From Olsenella uli (GTDB lineage Bacteria; Actinomycetota; Coriobacteriia; Coriobacteriales; Atopobiaceae), in contig NZ_CAAKON010000005.1 in NCBI RefSeq assembly GCF_901212655.1, positions 72,637 to 136,636 of the forward strand: a stretch of 64,000 nt of DNA. Direction: 5' to 3'. Below, one piece after another: positions 26,077 through 33,742 of the stretch. The stretch's first letter is position 1, and the number at the start of each line of letters is the position of its first letter. Made by a program: the position numbers and the translations under genes. The notes beneath the pieces were generated by a model. That model saw nothing but the letters and a program-made list of their open reading frames with translations, searched no databases and was not told where the DNA came from.

Positions 26077-26856
26077 ATGGCACGCAACACGAACGAGCCC
26101 TCGACCGCCGCTGAGCCCCTGGTTCGCATCGAGGGCCTGCGCAAGTCCTTCGGCGATCACGAGGTCCTTCGCAACATCGACTTCGATGTCATGCCCGGGC
26201 AGGTCGTCACCATCATCGGCGCCTCGGGCTCCGGCAAGTCCACCCTGCTGCGTTGCATCAACCTGCTGGAGACGCCGGACGCGGGCCATGTGTGGTTCCA
26301 CGGCGAGGACCTGGCGGCCGAGCACGTGGACGTGAACCGTCTGCGCGAGAACATTGGCATGGTATTCCAGGGCTTCAACCTCTTCGCCAACATGAACGTG
26401 CTGGACAACTGCACCCTGGCGCCCGTGACGCTCAAGAAGATGAGCAAGGCGGAGGCCGAGAAGGTTGCCATGAAGCACCTGGAGAGCGTGGGGCTGGCCA
26501 GCTTTGCCAAGTCTGGCGTGACGCAGCTCTCCGGCGGCCAGAAGCAGCGCGTGGCCATTGCCCGCGCCCTCTGCATGAACCCCGAGATCATGCTGTTCGA
26601 CGAGCCCACGAGCGCCCTCGACCCCGAGATCGTGGGCGAGGTGCTCGAGGTCATGCGCAAGCTCGCGGCCGACGGCATGACGATGGTTGTGGTGACGCAC
26701 GAGATGGCGTTTGCCAAGGGCGTGAGTGACCGCGTGGTCTTCATGGACCAGGGCGTGGTGCTCGAGCAGGGCTCGCCCGCCGACATCTTTGGCAACCCCA
26801 AGCACGACCGCACCCGCGAGTTCCTCAGCCGCTACCTGGACGACAAGGCGGAGTAA
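26077..26856 (+). CDS. amino-acid ABC transporter ATP-binding protein
   Basis: 259 residues; GAGGAG before ATG 26077. Walker [11 protein letters not shown]-loop [17 protein letters not shown], signature [15 protein letters not shown], Walker [16 protein letters not shown]-loop VTHEM. It matches the GlnQ/HisP group of polar amino-acid importers and completes the binding protein-permease-ATPase operon, which ends at the strong terminator at 26987. Confidence 0.95.
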   Translation: MARNTNEPSTAAEPLVRIEGLRKSFGDHEVLRNIDFDVMPGQVVTIIGASGSGKSTLLRCINLLETPDAGHVWFHGEDLAAEHVDVNRLRENIGMVFQGFNLFANMNVLDNCTLAPVTLKKMSKAEAEKVAMKHLESVGLASFAKSGVTQLSGGQKQRVAIARALCMNPEIMLFDEPTSALDPEIVGEVLEVMRKLAADGMTMVVVTHEMAFAKGVSDRVVFMDQGVVLEQGSPADIFGNPKHDRTREFLSRYLDDKAE

Positions 26857-26880
26857 CCAAGCCTGGCGACGGGCAGGCGC

Positions 26881-26969
26881 GCCGTGAGTCACGGCTGCCG
26901 GCTCCTTTGACTCATTTTCCTGACAAGCCGCCGGCCCGATGAGTCAAACGAGATGGCAAGTTGACTCAT
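26881..26969. repeat. TGAGTC-family intergenic repeat, copy 1
   Basis: Four TGAGTC/GACTCA motifs in alternating orientation: within a near-palindrome GCCGTGAGTCACGGC (26881-26895), in TTTGACTCAT (26906-26915), its exact complement ATGAGTCAAA (26939-26948), and TTGACTCAT (26961-26969). The 21 bases 26906-26926 are identical to 60803-60823. Confidence 0.7.
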
Positions 26970-26986
26970 CAGAATCGCTAACACGT

Positions 26987-27022
26987 GGGCCCTGTTCCGC
27001 CTTGGAACGGGGCCCTTTTCTT
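26987..27022 (+). terminator. terminator of the amino-acid transporter operon
   Basis: GGGCCCTGTTCC / GGAACGGGGCCC with a 5-base loop, followed directly by TTTTCTT. Confidence 0.85.
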
Positions 27023-27239
27023 ACCGAAGTTTGTTGCCGGCCTGGGCCGGCCCCACCGACGCCTCGGGCCCGCCCGTCTTGGCGCTCGCTCCACGCCGTA
27101 GCCCCGGCACGCGTACGAACAGCGCACAGAGCGGCACCATGTTGAATGCCACACTCACCTCGGAGATGTCCCCGTTGGGGATGAGGTTTCCCACCGTCAC
27201 CACCACATGCATAACCATCCACGCAAGCGTCATGACCAC
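27021..27239 (-). pseudogene. possible membrane-protein fragment or small membrane protein
   Basis: A 70-72 residue frame (GTG 27239 or ATG 27233) whose first half is hydrophobic and gene-like: MTLAWMVMHVVVTVGNLIPNGDISEVSVAFNMVP.... The rest is basic and low in complexity. No good ribosome site precedes it. It overlaps the transporter terminator on the opposite strand. It may be the remnant of a larger membrane protein encoded upstream of the kinase gene. Weakly supported. Confidence 0.3.
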
Positions 27240-27408
27240 ACCCGCGACAGCGCTTCACACCGGGAACCCCGCCCACCATGCCCGCACGCGCCACAGCGAA
27301 CGAGCGTCCCGGAAATCGGCGACCGCCCTATGTAGGGATGCTCTCCCCGGAAGCTCGAGCGATTGAGTCCTGCCGGCACCTCGGACACGCGAGTCACCTG
27401 CCACGCGG

Positions 27409-28476
27409 CTAGTCGAAGTAGTGCATCTTGTTTGCGGGGAAGCTGAGGGCCACGGAGAAGCCCTCGCCCTCGCGAGAATCGGCGCGGACCGAAATGCCCA
27501 TCTTAGCCGCAAGCCGCGCCACCAGCCACAGGCCCAGCCCCGTCGAGCGCTTGTGGTTACGACCGTTCTCGCCCGTGAAACCCCGCTCGAAGACGCGCGG
27601 CAAATCGGCCGCGCTCACGCCGCAACCATTGTCGGCCACCGTAAGCTCCACACGCTCCTCCGCCAACCCCTCGTCGACCAGACGGGCCCTGAATGTCACG
27701 CGGGAGCCTCCCTCGGCATCCAAGCGCGCATAGCGGGCGCTGTTCTGGAGCACCTGCCCGAGCATGAACCCCAGCCACTTGTCATCGGTGAAAACCTCGA
27801 GGCCAAGCCCCTCGCCAAACTGGGGCATCACATGGGCCCCGATGAGCAGGCTCGCATTTGCCCGCACCGCCGAGTTCACCACATCTTGCAGCACATGGCC
27901 GCGCACAAGGTAATCGCACTCCACGGTTTCGGACCTGGCGTAGAAGAGCGCCTGCTCGACATACCCCTCCACCCGGGACAGCTCGTCGCCAAGCGCGCGC
28001 AGGCGGGTGGAGTCGGCAGCGGCCTCCACCTCGAGGTTCTCGAGCGTGAGGCGCGCAGCGGCAAGTGGGCTCTTGGCCTCGTGCACCCACGTCTCCACAT
28101 AGGCGCGGTAGTCGTCCACGTGCCGCCGGTACTCGGCCACCTCCTCGTTGGCCGAACGCGCCACGGAATCGAGCGCTGCGTAGGCAACGTCTCCCTCCGA
28201 AAAGCCGGGCTCCTTGATGAGACTTGGGAGAAGGCGCGGGTTGTCGAGCGACTCCGCGAGGTCTGACAGGCCTTCCCAAAAGCGCCTGACGCGCAGGAAG
28301 TCGAGGACGAGGGCAAGGACCGCAGCCCCCGCCACCAGCACGCATACGAGGATCGTCAGGTCCGCGCTCGTTGCCGTCACGCTCAGCACCAGGTACAGCA
28401 GCAGCTCAAGCGGGACGAGCACGCCCAGGGCCGCCGCCCGCGAGCGCAGGTGTGCCCAGAAGGTAAACCTCGGCAT
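27409..28476 (-). CDS. BceS-like sensor histidine kinase
   Basis: 355 residues from ATG 28476, three bases after the regulator gene. Two N-terminal helices (about 15-35 and 40-60) with almost no extracellular loop, then a coiled linker, the H-box ETWVHEAKSPLAA (His132), an N-box LGQVLQNSARYA, and DNGCGVS...FERGFTGENGRNHKRSTGLGLWL. This intramembrane-sensing architecture is typical of BceS kinases, which read the state of a BceAB transporter rather than binding a drug themselves. The likely partner transporter is at 20701-23716. Confidence 0.92.
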   Translation of the reverse strand: MPRFTFWAHLRSRAAALGVLVPLELLLYLVLSVTATSADLTILVCVLVAGAAVLALVLDFLRVRRFWEGLSDLAESLDNPRLLPSLIKEPGFSEGDVAYAALDSVARSANEEVAEYRRHVDDYRAYVETWVHEAKSPLAAARLTLENLEVEAAADSTRLRALGDELSRVEGYVEQALFYARSETVECDYLVRGHVLQDVVNSAVRANASLLIGAHVMPQFGEGLGLEVFTDDKWLGFMLGQVLQNSARYARLDAEGGSRVTFRARLVDEGLAEERVELTVADNGCGVSAADLPRVFERGFTGENGRNHKRSTGLGLWLVARLAAKMGISVRADSREGEGFSVALSFPANKMHYFD

Positions 28477-28479
28477 GGC

Positions 28480-29151
28480 CTACACCGAATAGCCCTGGCC
28501 ACGGTGGGTGGTCAAGTAGCCGTGCACGCCAATCTTTGCGAGTGCGGCGCGCAGACGGTTGACGTTCACGGTCAGGGTGTTGTCATCCACGAAGGCGTCG
28601 GACGCCCACAGCTCGCGCATGAGGTCCTCGCGACTCACGATCGTGCCGGCCCGCCTGACAAGCAGCGCTAGGATGCGCAACTCGTTCTTGGTGAGCTCGA
28701 CGGACTGCTCACCCGCCGTGGCAAGGGAACGCGCCAGATCCACGGTCACGCCATTGTGCGCGAGCATGGAGGCGCCGTCGCCGGCAGCAGCACCCGCACG
28801 CCTGAGCAGCGCCGCCATGTGCGCGAGCAGCACCTGCGAGCTATAGGGCTTGGCCACGAAGTCATCCGCCCCCAGCGTCATGGCCACTACCTCGTCGGCC
28901 TCGGTGGTACGGCTCGTGAGGACGATGATGGGCACCTGCGAGACCGCGCGGATCTCGCGACACACGAGCTGGCCATCCGTGCCGGGCAGCGTGAGGTCAA
29001 GAAGCACAAGGTCGGGAGCGGCCGCAAGGGCGAGCTCGGCCACGCGCGGGAAGTCCTCACACGCCGCCACCTCGTAGCCGTTGCGCGAGAGCAGCGCCGT
29101 CAGCTCGCGACGGATGCCCTCGTCGTCCTCGATCACATAGATGCGCGGCAT
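28480..29151 (-). CDS. BceR-like OmpR-family response regulator
   Basis: 223 residues from ATG 29151 (GGGGGG upstream; an 18-codon open extension is not coding). Receiver domain with EDD (8-10), phospho-acceptor Asp52 (LVLLDLTLPG), Thr/Ser LTSR and KPY. A winged-helix DNA-binding domain (about 130-223) ends with VDDNTLTVNVNRLRAALAKIG...YLTTHRGQGYSV. First gene of the regulator-kinase pair. Expected to control bceAB-like genes; the natural target is the exporter at 20.7 kb. Confidence 0.93.
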   Translation of the reverse strand: MPRIYVIEDDEGIRRELTALLSRNGYEVAACEDFPRVAELALAAAPDLVLLDLTLPGTDGQLVCREIRAVSQVPIIVLTSRTTEADEVVAMTLGADDFVAKPYSSQVLLAHMAALLRRAGAAAGDGASMLAHNGVTVDLARSLATAGEQSVELTKNELRILALLVRRAGTIVSREDLMRELWASDAFVDDNTLTVNVNRLRAALAKIGVHGYLTTHRGQGYSV

Positions 29152-29456
29152 AGCCCCCCTTCGGCCGTGGCTACCGTCAGCGGTATGAACACACCTTAGC
29201 AGCATGGGCAGCGAGGAGGGCGCATCCTAAATTTCTCACGGTCGTCGAGGGAGCGTTCTTAGACAACCTCGGGAAGGTCGCGTTGATCGGACCGGAATCG
29301 ACGGCCTCGAAGGGGGACGCACACCACTTTTCGCCGCACGGCTCAGCCTGGGATATCTCGGGAGGTCTCCCGGGCTCGTCACGGGCCTCAAAACGACATC
29401 GGGAGTCCTAAACGACGAACATTTTGGCCACTATCCAAAACGCCACGACCTCCACC

Positions 29457-30200
29457 CTAAAGGCCAAGCAACTTCGCGAGCGCGCCAAGGGAGGAAAGAC
29501 GGGCATCGGCAAGTGTCTGATCAAGCTCAACGCCCTTAGGCAAGGGGACGGCACACGTAAAGGCACCGGATCGGTGGGCTGCGAGAATGCCCGTAGGCGA
29601 GTCCTCGACCACCACAGCCTCAGCCGGCTTCACACCAAGCTCCCTCATTACCTCAAGGTATACGTCAGGCGCCGGCTTGGTGGCGGGACACTGCTCCCCG
29701 CTCAGCACCGCATCGAATTGACCAAGAAGCCGAGTCGCGCGCAGAAAGCCCTCGATCGCCCAAGCGGGCGACGAACTCGCAAGACCCACGCGCAAGCCCG
29801 CCGCACGCAGTGTCCTCAGCACGGCCAGAGCCTCAGAGTCGAGCAGCTGGGCATAGGGGATCGGCTCGTCATGCCAGCGCCTCCGGAACCCTTGATAGAG
29901 ACGCTCCCGCCTCTCCGGGTCACACGGTTCGACCCAACTCCACGTCGCCTCGTTGTTCGAGCCGTAAAGACACGGCATCTCCGAGCAATCGATCCCGCAT
30001 TCACCTAGGTAGACGCGCAGGCGACGCTCGTGCTCTGGCTCAGTGTTGACAAGCACGCCATCCTTGTCGAACACGACGCACCGGACCACCTCGGGTAGAG
30101 CGCGCGTCTTCGCCGCGCCTCGTCCCTCGCTTGCAACGGCTTCAGCCGAGTCCGCACCACCACCACCCGAAGCCACCCTCTCGGCGTCTGTCACCTCCAC
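29457..30200 (-). CDS. HAD-superfamily sugar-phosphate phosphatase/mutase-like protein
   Basis: 247 residues. I start it at GTG 30200: GAGGT lies 6 bases before it and it begins four bases after the upstream stop, which fits translational coupling; no ATG is available between there and the HAD domain. After a Gly/Ala-rich lead of about 40 residues: motif I VVFDKDGVLVNTE, motif II ASSS, motif III Lys in ATKPAPDVY, motif IV VEDSPTGI. Subfamily IA with a helical cap, paralogous to the protein at 6823. It is the last gene of the PTS/thiazoline operon and may act on the imported, phosphorylated sugar moiety. Confidence 0.85.
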   Translation of the reverse strand: MEVTDAERVASGGGGADSAEAVASEGRGAAKTRALPEVVRCVVFDKDGVLVNTEPEHERRLRVYLGECGIDCSEMPCLYGSNNEATWSWVEPCDPERRERLYQGFRRRWHDEPIPYAQLLDSEALAVLRTLRAAGLRVGLASSSPAWAIEGFLRATRLLGQFDAVLSGEQCPATKPAPDVYLEVMRELGVKPAEAVVVEDSPTGILAAHRSGAFTCAVPLPKGVELDQTLADARLSSLGALAKLLGL

Positions 30201-30204
30201 GCCA

Positions 30205-31485
30205 CTACCTCGTCTCGAGCTGCTTGGCGAGCATGATGGAGAGGATGGCCTCGTCGGTCTGCGTGAAACCGCGCATAAGGTCGCCCATGCTGCGGATGGT
30301 CTCCTCGGCGTCATCGTAGATGATGCCGTCCATGCTCGTAGGCGCAATGTCGGCCAAGGCGAGCGTGGAGCACGTAACCGCCGCATTCGTGCCTGCAGCG
30401 ATCTTGAGCGCGCAGGTTGACTTGGCTCCATCACAGATCATGCCCTGCAGCATGGCCACCATATTGTTGATGGCACACTTGAGCTCGCGCAGGCCGCCAC
30501 CCTGCAGGTAGGTAATACCGCAGCACGAGCCCGTGCCGCCAGCAATACCCGAGCCGCACAGCGGTGACAGACGCCCCATGTACTCCTTCATGTGAATGAC
30601 AATGAGATCGGAGATGACAAGCGCACGAGCCAGGTCCTCGTCGGACGAGCCGAGCATACGCGCCAATTCAACAATAGGCATAGAGCTCGCAATGCCCTGG
30701 TTTCCGCTGCCAGCGCACGTCATGACCGAAAGCGGACAGCCGCCCATGCGCGCATCGCTTGCCGCCGCGGTAACGCTCATGAGACGAATGGCGGCCTGGT
30801 TGAGCAGCGCCGCACGCCCGCTAGCGCCGGCACCGATTCGCTTGCCGACCTCCAGGCCATAGTCGCCACGAAGTCCCTCTTCGGAAACTTTGGTGTTGAG
30901 CGGCGCGCTGCCAAGCACGAACTTGATGTCTTCAAACTTGGCCGTGGTCGCAAATTCCCAGATGTTGTCCACCGTCAGGCCAGTGCCCTCACCCGAGGAA
31001 CCCTCCTCCACGGAGAGGGGCTCGTCGAGCAGCACCTCACCGTTCTTCTCAACGCGCACGACGTTGGTATGATCGCGCACGATGATGGCACGCGCAGTAT
31101 CAGCGCCATCGGAAAGGATGGCCTCGATGTAGAGCGCCTCGGGCGTGGTCTTCTGTTCGACGTGCACGGCATGGGCCGCCACGAGGTCCTTGGCATCGTC
31201 GAGCTGCGAGGGCGTAAAGCCCTGGAGTACCTCGAGCTTCTTTGCAGACTGGCGGACGACCGCACCAAGCGCCGCGGCAATCTCGATACCGACCATGCCT
31301 GTGCCGGGAATGCCCACTCCGAGCGCGTTCTTGATAATGTTGGCGCTCAGCTTGAGGCGGATCTCGGTGGCCTCGCCACCAAGCTGCTCGGATGCGATGG
31401 ACGTGGCGTAAGCGACGGCGACGGGCTCGGTGCAGCCCTCGGCCGGCATGACCTCCTTGCGCAGGAGTGCGATGAAGTCGACCAT
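30205..31485 (-). CDS. cyuA: L-cysteine desulfidase / UPF0597-family protein
   Basis: 426 residues from ATG 31485 (AAGGAAAG upstream). Matches the UPF0597/YhaM (CyuA) family across its length: the start ALLRKEVMPAEGCTEPVAVAYA, NIIKNALGVGIPGTG, MTCAGSGNQGI, LSPLCGSGIAGGTGSCCGI, and MICDGAKSTCALKIAAGTNAA, whose cysteines are expected to hold a [4Fe-4S] cluster, as in L-serine dehydratases. Characterised members split L-cysteine into pyruvate, ammonia and sulfide. The gene name is by family. It lies 117 bases after the M20 peptidase gene and just before the HAD gene. Confidence 0.88.
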   Translation of the reverse strand: MVDFIALLRKEVMPAEGCTEPVAVAYATSIASEQLGGEATEIRLKLSANIIKNALGVGIPGTGMVGIEIAAALGAVVRQSAKKLEVLQGFTPSQLDDAKDLVAAHAVHVEQKTTPEALYIEAILSDGADTARAIIVRDHTNVVRVEKNGEVLLDEPLSVEEGSSGEGTGLTVDNIWEFATTAKFEDIKFVLGSAPLNTKVSEEGLRGDYGLEVGKRIGAGASGRAALLNQAAIRLMSVTAAASDARMGGCPLSVMTCAGSGNQGIASSMPIVELARMLGSSDEDLARALVISDLIVIHMKEYMGRLSPLCGSGIAGGTGSCCGITYLQGGGLRELKCAINNMVAMLQGMICDGAKSTCALKIAAGTNAAVTCSTLALADIAPTSMDGIIYDDAEETIRSMGDLMRGFTQTDEAILSIMLAKQLETR

Positions 31486-31602
31486 CCTCTTTCCTTTCGA
31501 GTGCGATGGTTTGGGCCTGTGACGCGCCCCCAGCCCCCGCTGCGCGAGAGCCGGGGCAAACGAGCACGCTCAGGAGCGGGTCGGGACGAAGGCCGGACGG
31601 CG

Positions 31603-33039
31603 CTATCGCATACCCTCGGCAAGTTCGACGAGGTTACGAAGCGCAACTCGATAGACCTCGGTTGCCATGGAAGTGTTCTCAAGTGAGACGTGCTCATCGA
31701 TGCCGTGAGCACCACTGTGGGTTCCGGGCAGTTTGGGGCCGAAGGCGCAAAGCGCGCCCAGGTAGCTCGCATAGGTGCCACCAGCCATGACCTCAGGCTC
31801 GGCGTCATCCCCGGTAACCCTGCGATACGCCGCAAGCAGCGCACACAGGCACGGGTCGTCCTCGGGAACGAGGTGCAGTGGCTTTGCGCGAACCACCTCG
31901 ACCTCCCAGGGCTCGCCGAGCGCAGTCGCAACGCGCGTCACGACTTCGTCGGCGGAGATGCCCGAACCAAACCGCACGTCAAGCTCGGCGACAACAAATC
32001 CCCCTCCTAGCGAGAGCCGCCCCAGGTTCATGGAGGTATGTCCGAACGTCTCGTCCGGCACGTCTATGCCGAGGGCCTCGCCCGCAAGATCGCCGCACAG
32101 CAGGTCGTTCAGACGCCCAAGGCTGAGCGGCACGCACGCTGCACCCTCGTCTTCGCACAGCACGTCGACACCCGAGGCGACAAGGTGTCCCACGAGGCGA
32201 CAGGCAGCATTGACGCCACGATCGGGCGTACTACCGTGGGCCGCGCAGCCATTCGCCACAACCCTCACGCCCTCATCAAGAACCATTGTCTCAAGGCCCT
32301 CGGGCAGATCAGCCAGCAGCGCCTCAAGCACCTCGGGGCGCACATGCGAGGCATCGACGGTAGCCTCCGCACGATCAGGGACCACGTTCACCATGGTGCC
32401 CGCATCAATGACAACACCGCATTCCGCAGACAAGGAGCGACTCAACCGAAGATGCAGGCGCGCCTTCTCGCCCCGGATGCCAGGAAACATCGCGTCGGGG
32501 ACAAAGCCCAGAGCGGGCTGCTCTTCTCCTGCGTCGACATAGCCGCGCATGTCCGACATACCGGTTTCCTCGTCGGTGCCGAAGATGATGCGCAGGCGGC
32601 AGGGCAGCTCTCGTCCGGCCTCGCGCCATTCGGCCGCAAGCTCGCCTATAAGCTCGACCATGGTCGCGGCGCCGATCTTGTCGTCCATGCAGCCACGGCC
32701 ATACAGCACGCCGCCGTCGATCTTTGCGGCGTAGGGGTCGTGCGTCCACACACCAGTTGCCGGGATCACATCGAGATGCACGGGGAAGGCCGCAAGCGGG
32801 CCGTGGTCGCCCACCTCTGCCCAAGCGATCTTGTCATCGACGCGACGGATCTTGAAGCCTCGCGCTGCACACTCCTCGAGCACAAAGGTGAGGGCGAGGG
32901 CACACCCCTCGCCGTAGGGCGTACCGGGCGCAGGCTCTCCATGCTCGGTCTTGATGCGAACGAGTCGACACAGCAGGTCAAGCACACGAAGGTCGCGCGC
33001 CTCGCGCGCCCGGGCGTCCCGGCAAGGGGTCTCTGCCAT
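31603..33039 (-). CDS. M20-family dipeptidase, PepV/Sapep-like
   Basis: 478 residues from ATG 33039, two bases after the preceding stop. M20 metal and catalytic residues: HLDVIPA (metal His and catalytic Asp), GCMDDKIG (bridging Asp), TDEETGMSD (catalytic Glu pair), VPDAMFP (metal Asp) and the C-terminal THSGAHGIDEHV (metal His). The inserted lid domain is PepV-like. Known relatives cleave dipeptides; others in M20 cut N-carbamoyl or N-acyl amino acids. Placement between a thiazoline-carboxylate hydrolase-like gene and a cysteine desulfidase gene suggests release of cysteine from a conjugate. Confidence 0.9.
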   Translation of the reverse strand: MAETPCRDARAREARDLRVLDLLCRLVRIKTEHGEPAPGTPYGEGCALALTFVLEECAARGFKIRRVDDKIAWAEVGDHGPLAAFPVHLDVIPATGVWTHDPYAAKIDGGVLYGRGCMDDKIGAATMVELIGELAAEWREAGRELPCRLRIIFGTDEETGMSDMRGYVDAGEEQPALGFVPDAMFPGIRGEKARLHLRLSRSLSAECGVVIDAGTMVNVVPDRAEATVDASHVRPEVLEALLADLPEGLETMVLDEGVRVVANGCAAHGSTPDRGVNAACRLVGHLVASGVDVLCEDEGAACVPLSLGRLNDLLCGDLAGEALGIDVPDETFGHTSMNLGRLSLGGGFVVAELDVRFGSGISADEVVTRVATALGEPWEVEVVRAKPLHLVPEDDPCLCALLAAYRRVTGDDAEPEVMAGGTYASYLGALCAFGPKLPGTHSGAHGIDEHVSLENTSMATEVYRVALRNLVELAEGMR

Positions 33040-33041
33040 GA

Positions 33042-33614
33042 CTACTCAGCCTCACCCTCGGAGGCAAGACGCTTGGAGCGGCCGGCGTTGACGCGGGCGG
33101 CCTCGATGCCAGAGGTTTCGCTCTCACTCTCTGCCTTGCGGGTGAACACGAGCTCACAGTGATCGTCGCCTTGGCCGATCTGATACGGAAACTCGAGGTC
33201 AACACCAGCGCAGTCGGCACGCGCGTGATCGCTATAGCAGGCGAGGCGGCAAAGCTCGGAAACCTCCTCGGCAGGAAGCCCCATGGACTTCCACGTGTGG
33301 GCCAGCGGACAGAAGTGGAACTTCAGCACGCCGCGCTCGTCCGTCTCCTCCGCAAGCTCCATCTCAAACACGTCCTGGCCGTTGCTGCTGTAGAGCATGC
33401 GTGCCATCTTGCCCGGATTGCCCTTACACACGCCGTACTTGCGCCCACGCTCAAGACCGAAGGCATAGATGGTGCGCTCGCAGAACTCGTCCGGATCGAT
33501 GCCGTGCTTCTTGGCCTCGTTCAGCATCAGGTGGAACCACTGGGCACGGGTACCGTTGGCACCGCGGACGTCGTTGAGGAACTCCTCGCGAGTGAAGGTC
33601 TGCTTATCGGACAT
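33042..33614 (-). CDS. L-2-amino-thiazoline-4-carboxylate (ATC) hydrolase-like protein
   Basis: 190 residues from ATG 33614 (AGGAGA upstream). N-terminal helix-rich part (FTREEFLNDVRGANGTRAQWFHLMLNEAKKHG) and a core with LKFHFCPLAHTWKSMGLPAEEVSELCRLACYSDHARADC and DDHCELVFTRK. The CP...W...G, C...D and G(D)..C pattern is that of the ATC-hydrolase domain family, whose founding enzyme opens the thiazoline ring to N-carbamoyl-cysteine. Most family members are untested. It is followed by a charged Ser/Glu/Arg-rich tail. The M20 gene starts two bases after its stop. Confidence 0.75.
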   Translation of the reverse strand: MSDKQTFTREEFLNDVRGANGTRAQWFHLMLNEAKKHGIDPDEFCERTIYAFGLERGRKYGVCKGNPGKMARMLYSSNGQDVFEMELAEETDERGVLKFHFCPLAHTWKSMGLPAEEVSELCRLACYSDHARADCAGVDLEFPYQIGQGDDHCELVFTRKAESESETSGIEAARVNAGRSKRLASEGEAE

Positions 33615-33695
33615 AGACTCTCCTAGATAGTCGAGAACAAACTTGGGAAGGCATCCGAGAGCGCGCGCAATACGACGTTCCCGGGTTCTGGTAGG

Positions 33696-33729
33696 GGGGG
33701 GTGGAGCCTGATCCCCGCCAGGCTCCACC
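33696..33729 (-). terminator. intra-operon 13-bp perfect hairpin
   Basis: GGGGTGGAGCCTG (33696-33708) and its exact complement (33717-33729), loop of 8, between the IICD gene stop and the ATC-hydrolase-like gene. No T-run follows on the minus strand, so it is more likely an mRNA stability or processing element separating transporter and enzyme segments than a full terminator. Confidence 0.55.
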
Positions 33730-33742
33730 CCAATAACACGCG

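Larger units (their letters stand above)
26857..27408. other. 552-base region between convergent operons
   Basis: Contains a TGAGTC-type repeat (26881-26969), the transporter terminator (26987-27022) and a possible membrane-protein fragment on the minus strand (27021-27239). The rest shows nothing I can support. Confidence 0.5.

Noticed and set aside
26944..27294. 116-codon minus-strand frame next to the transporter terminator
   Set aside because: Cys/Gly/Arg-rich composition and overlap with a strong terminator and repeat; the alternative frame at 27021-27239 is more protein-like, though weak.
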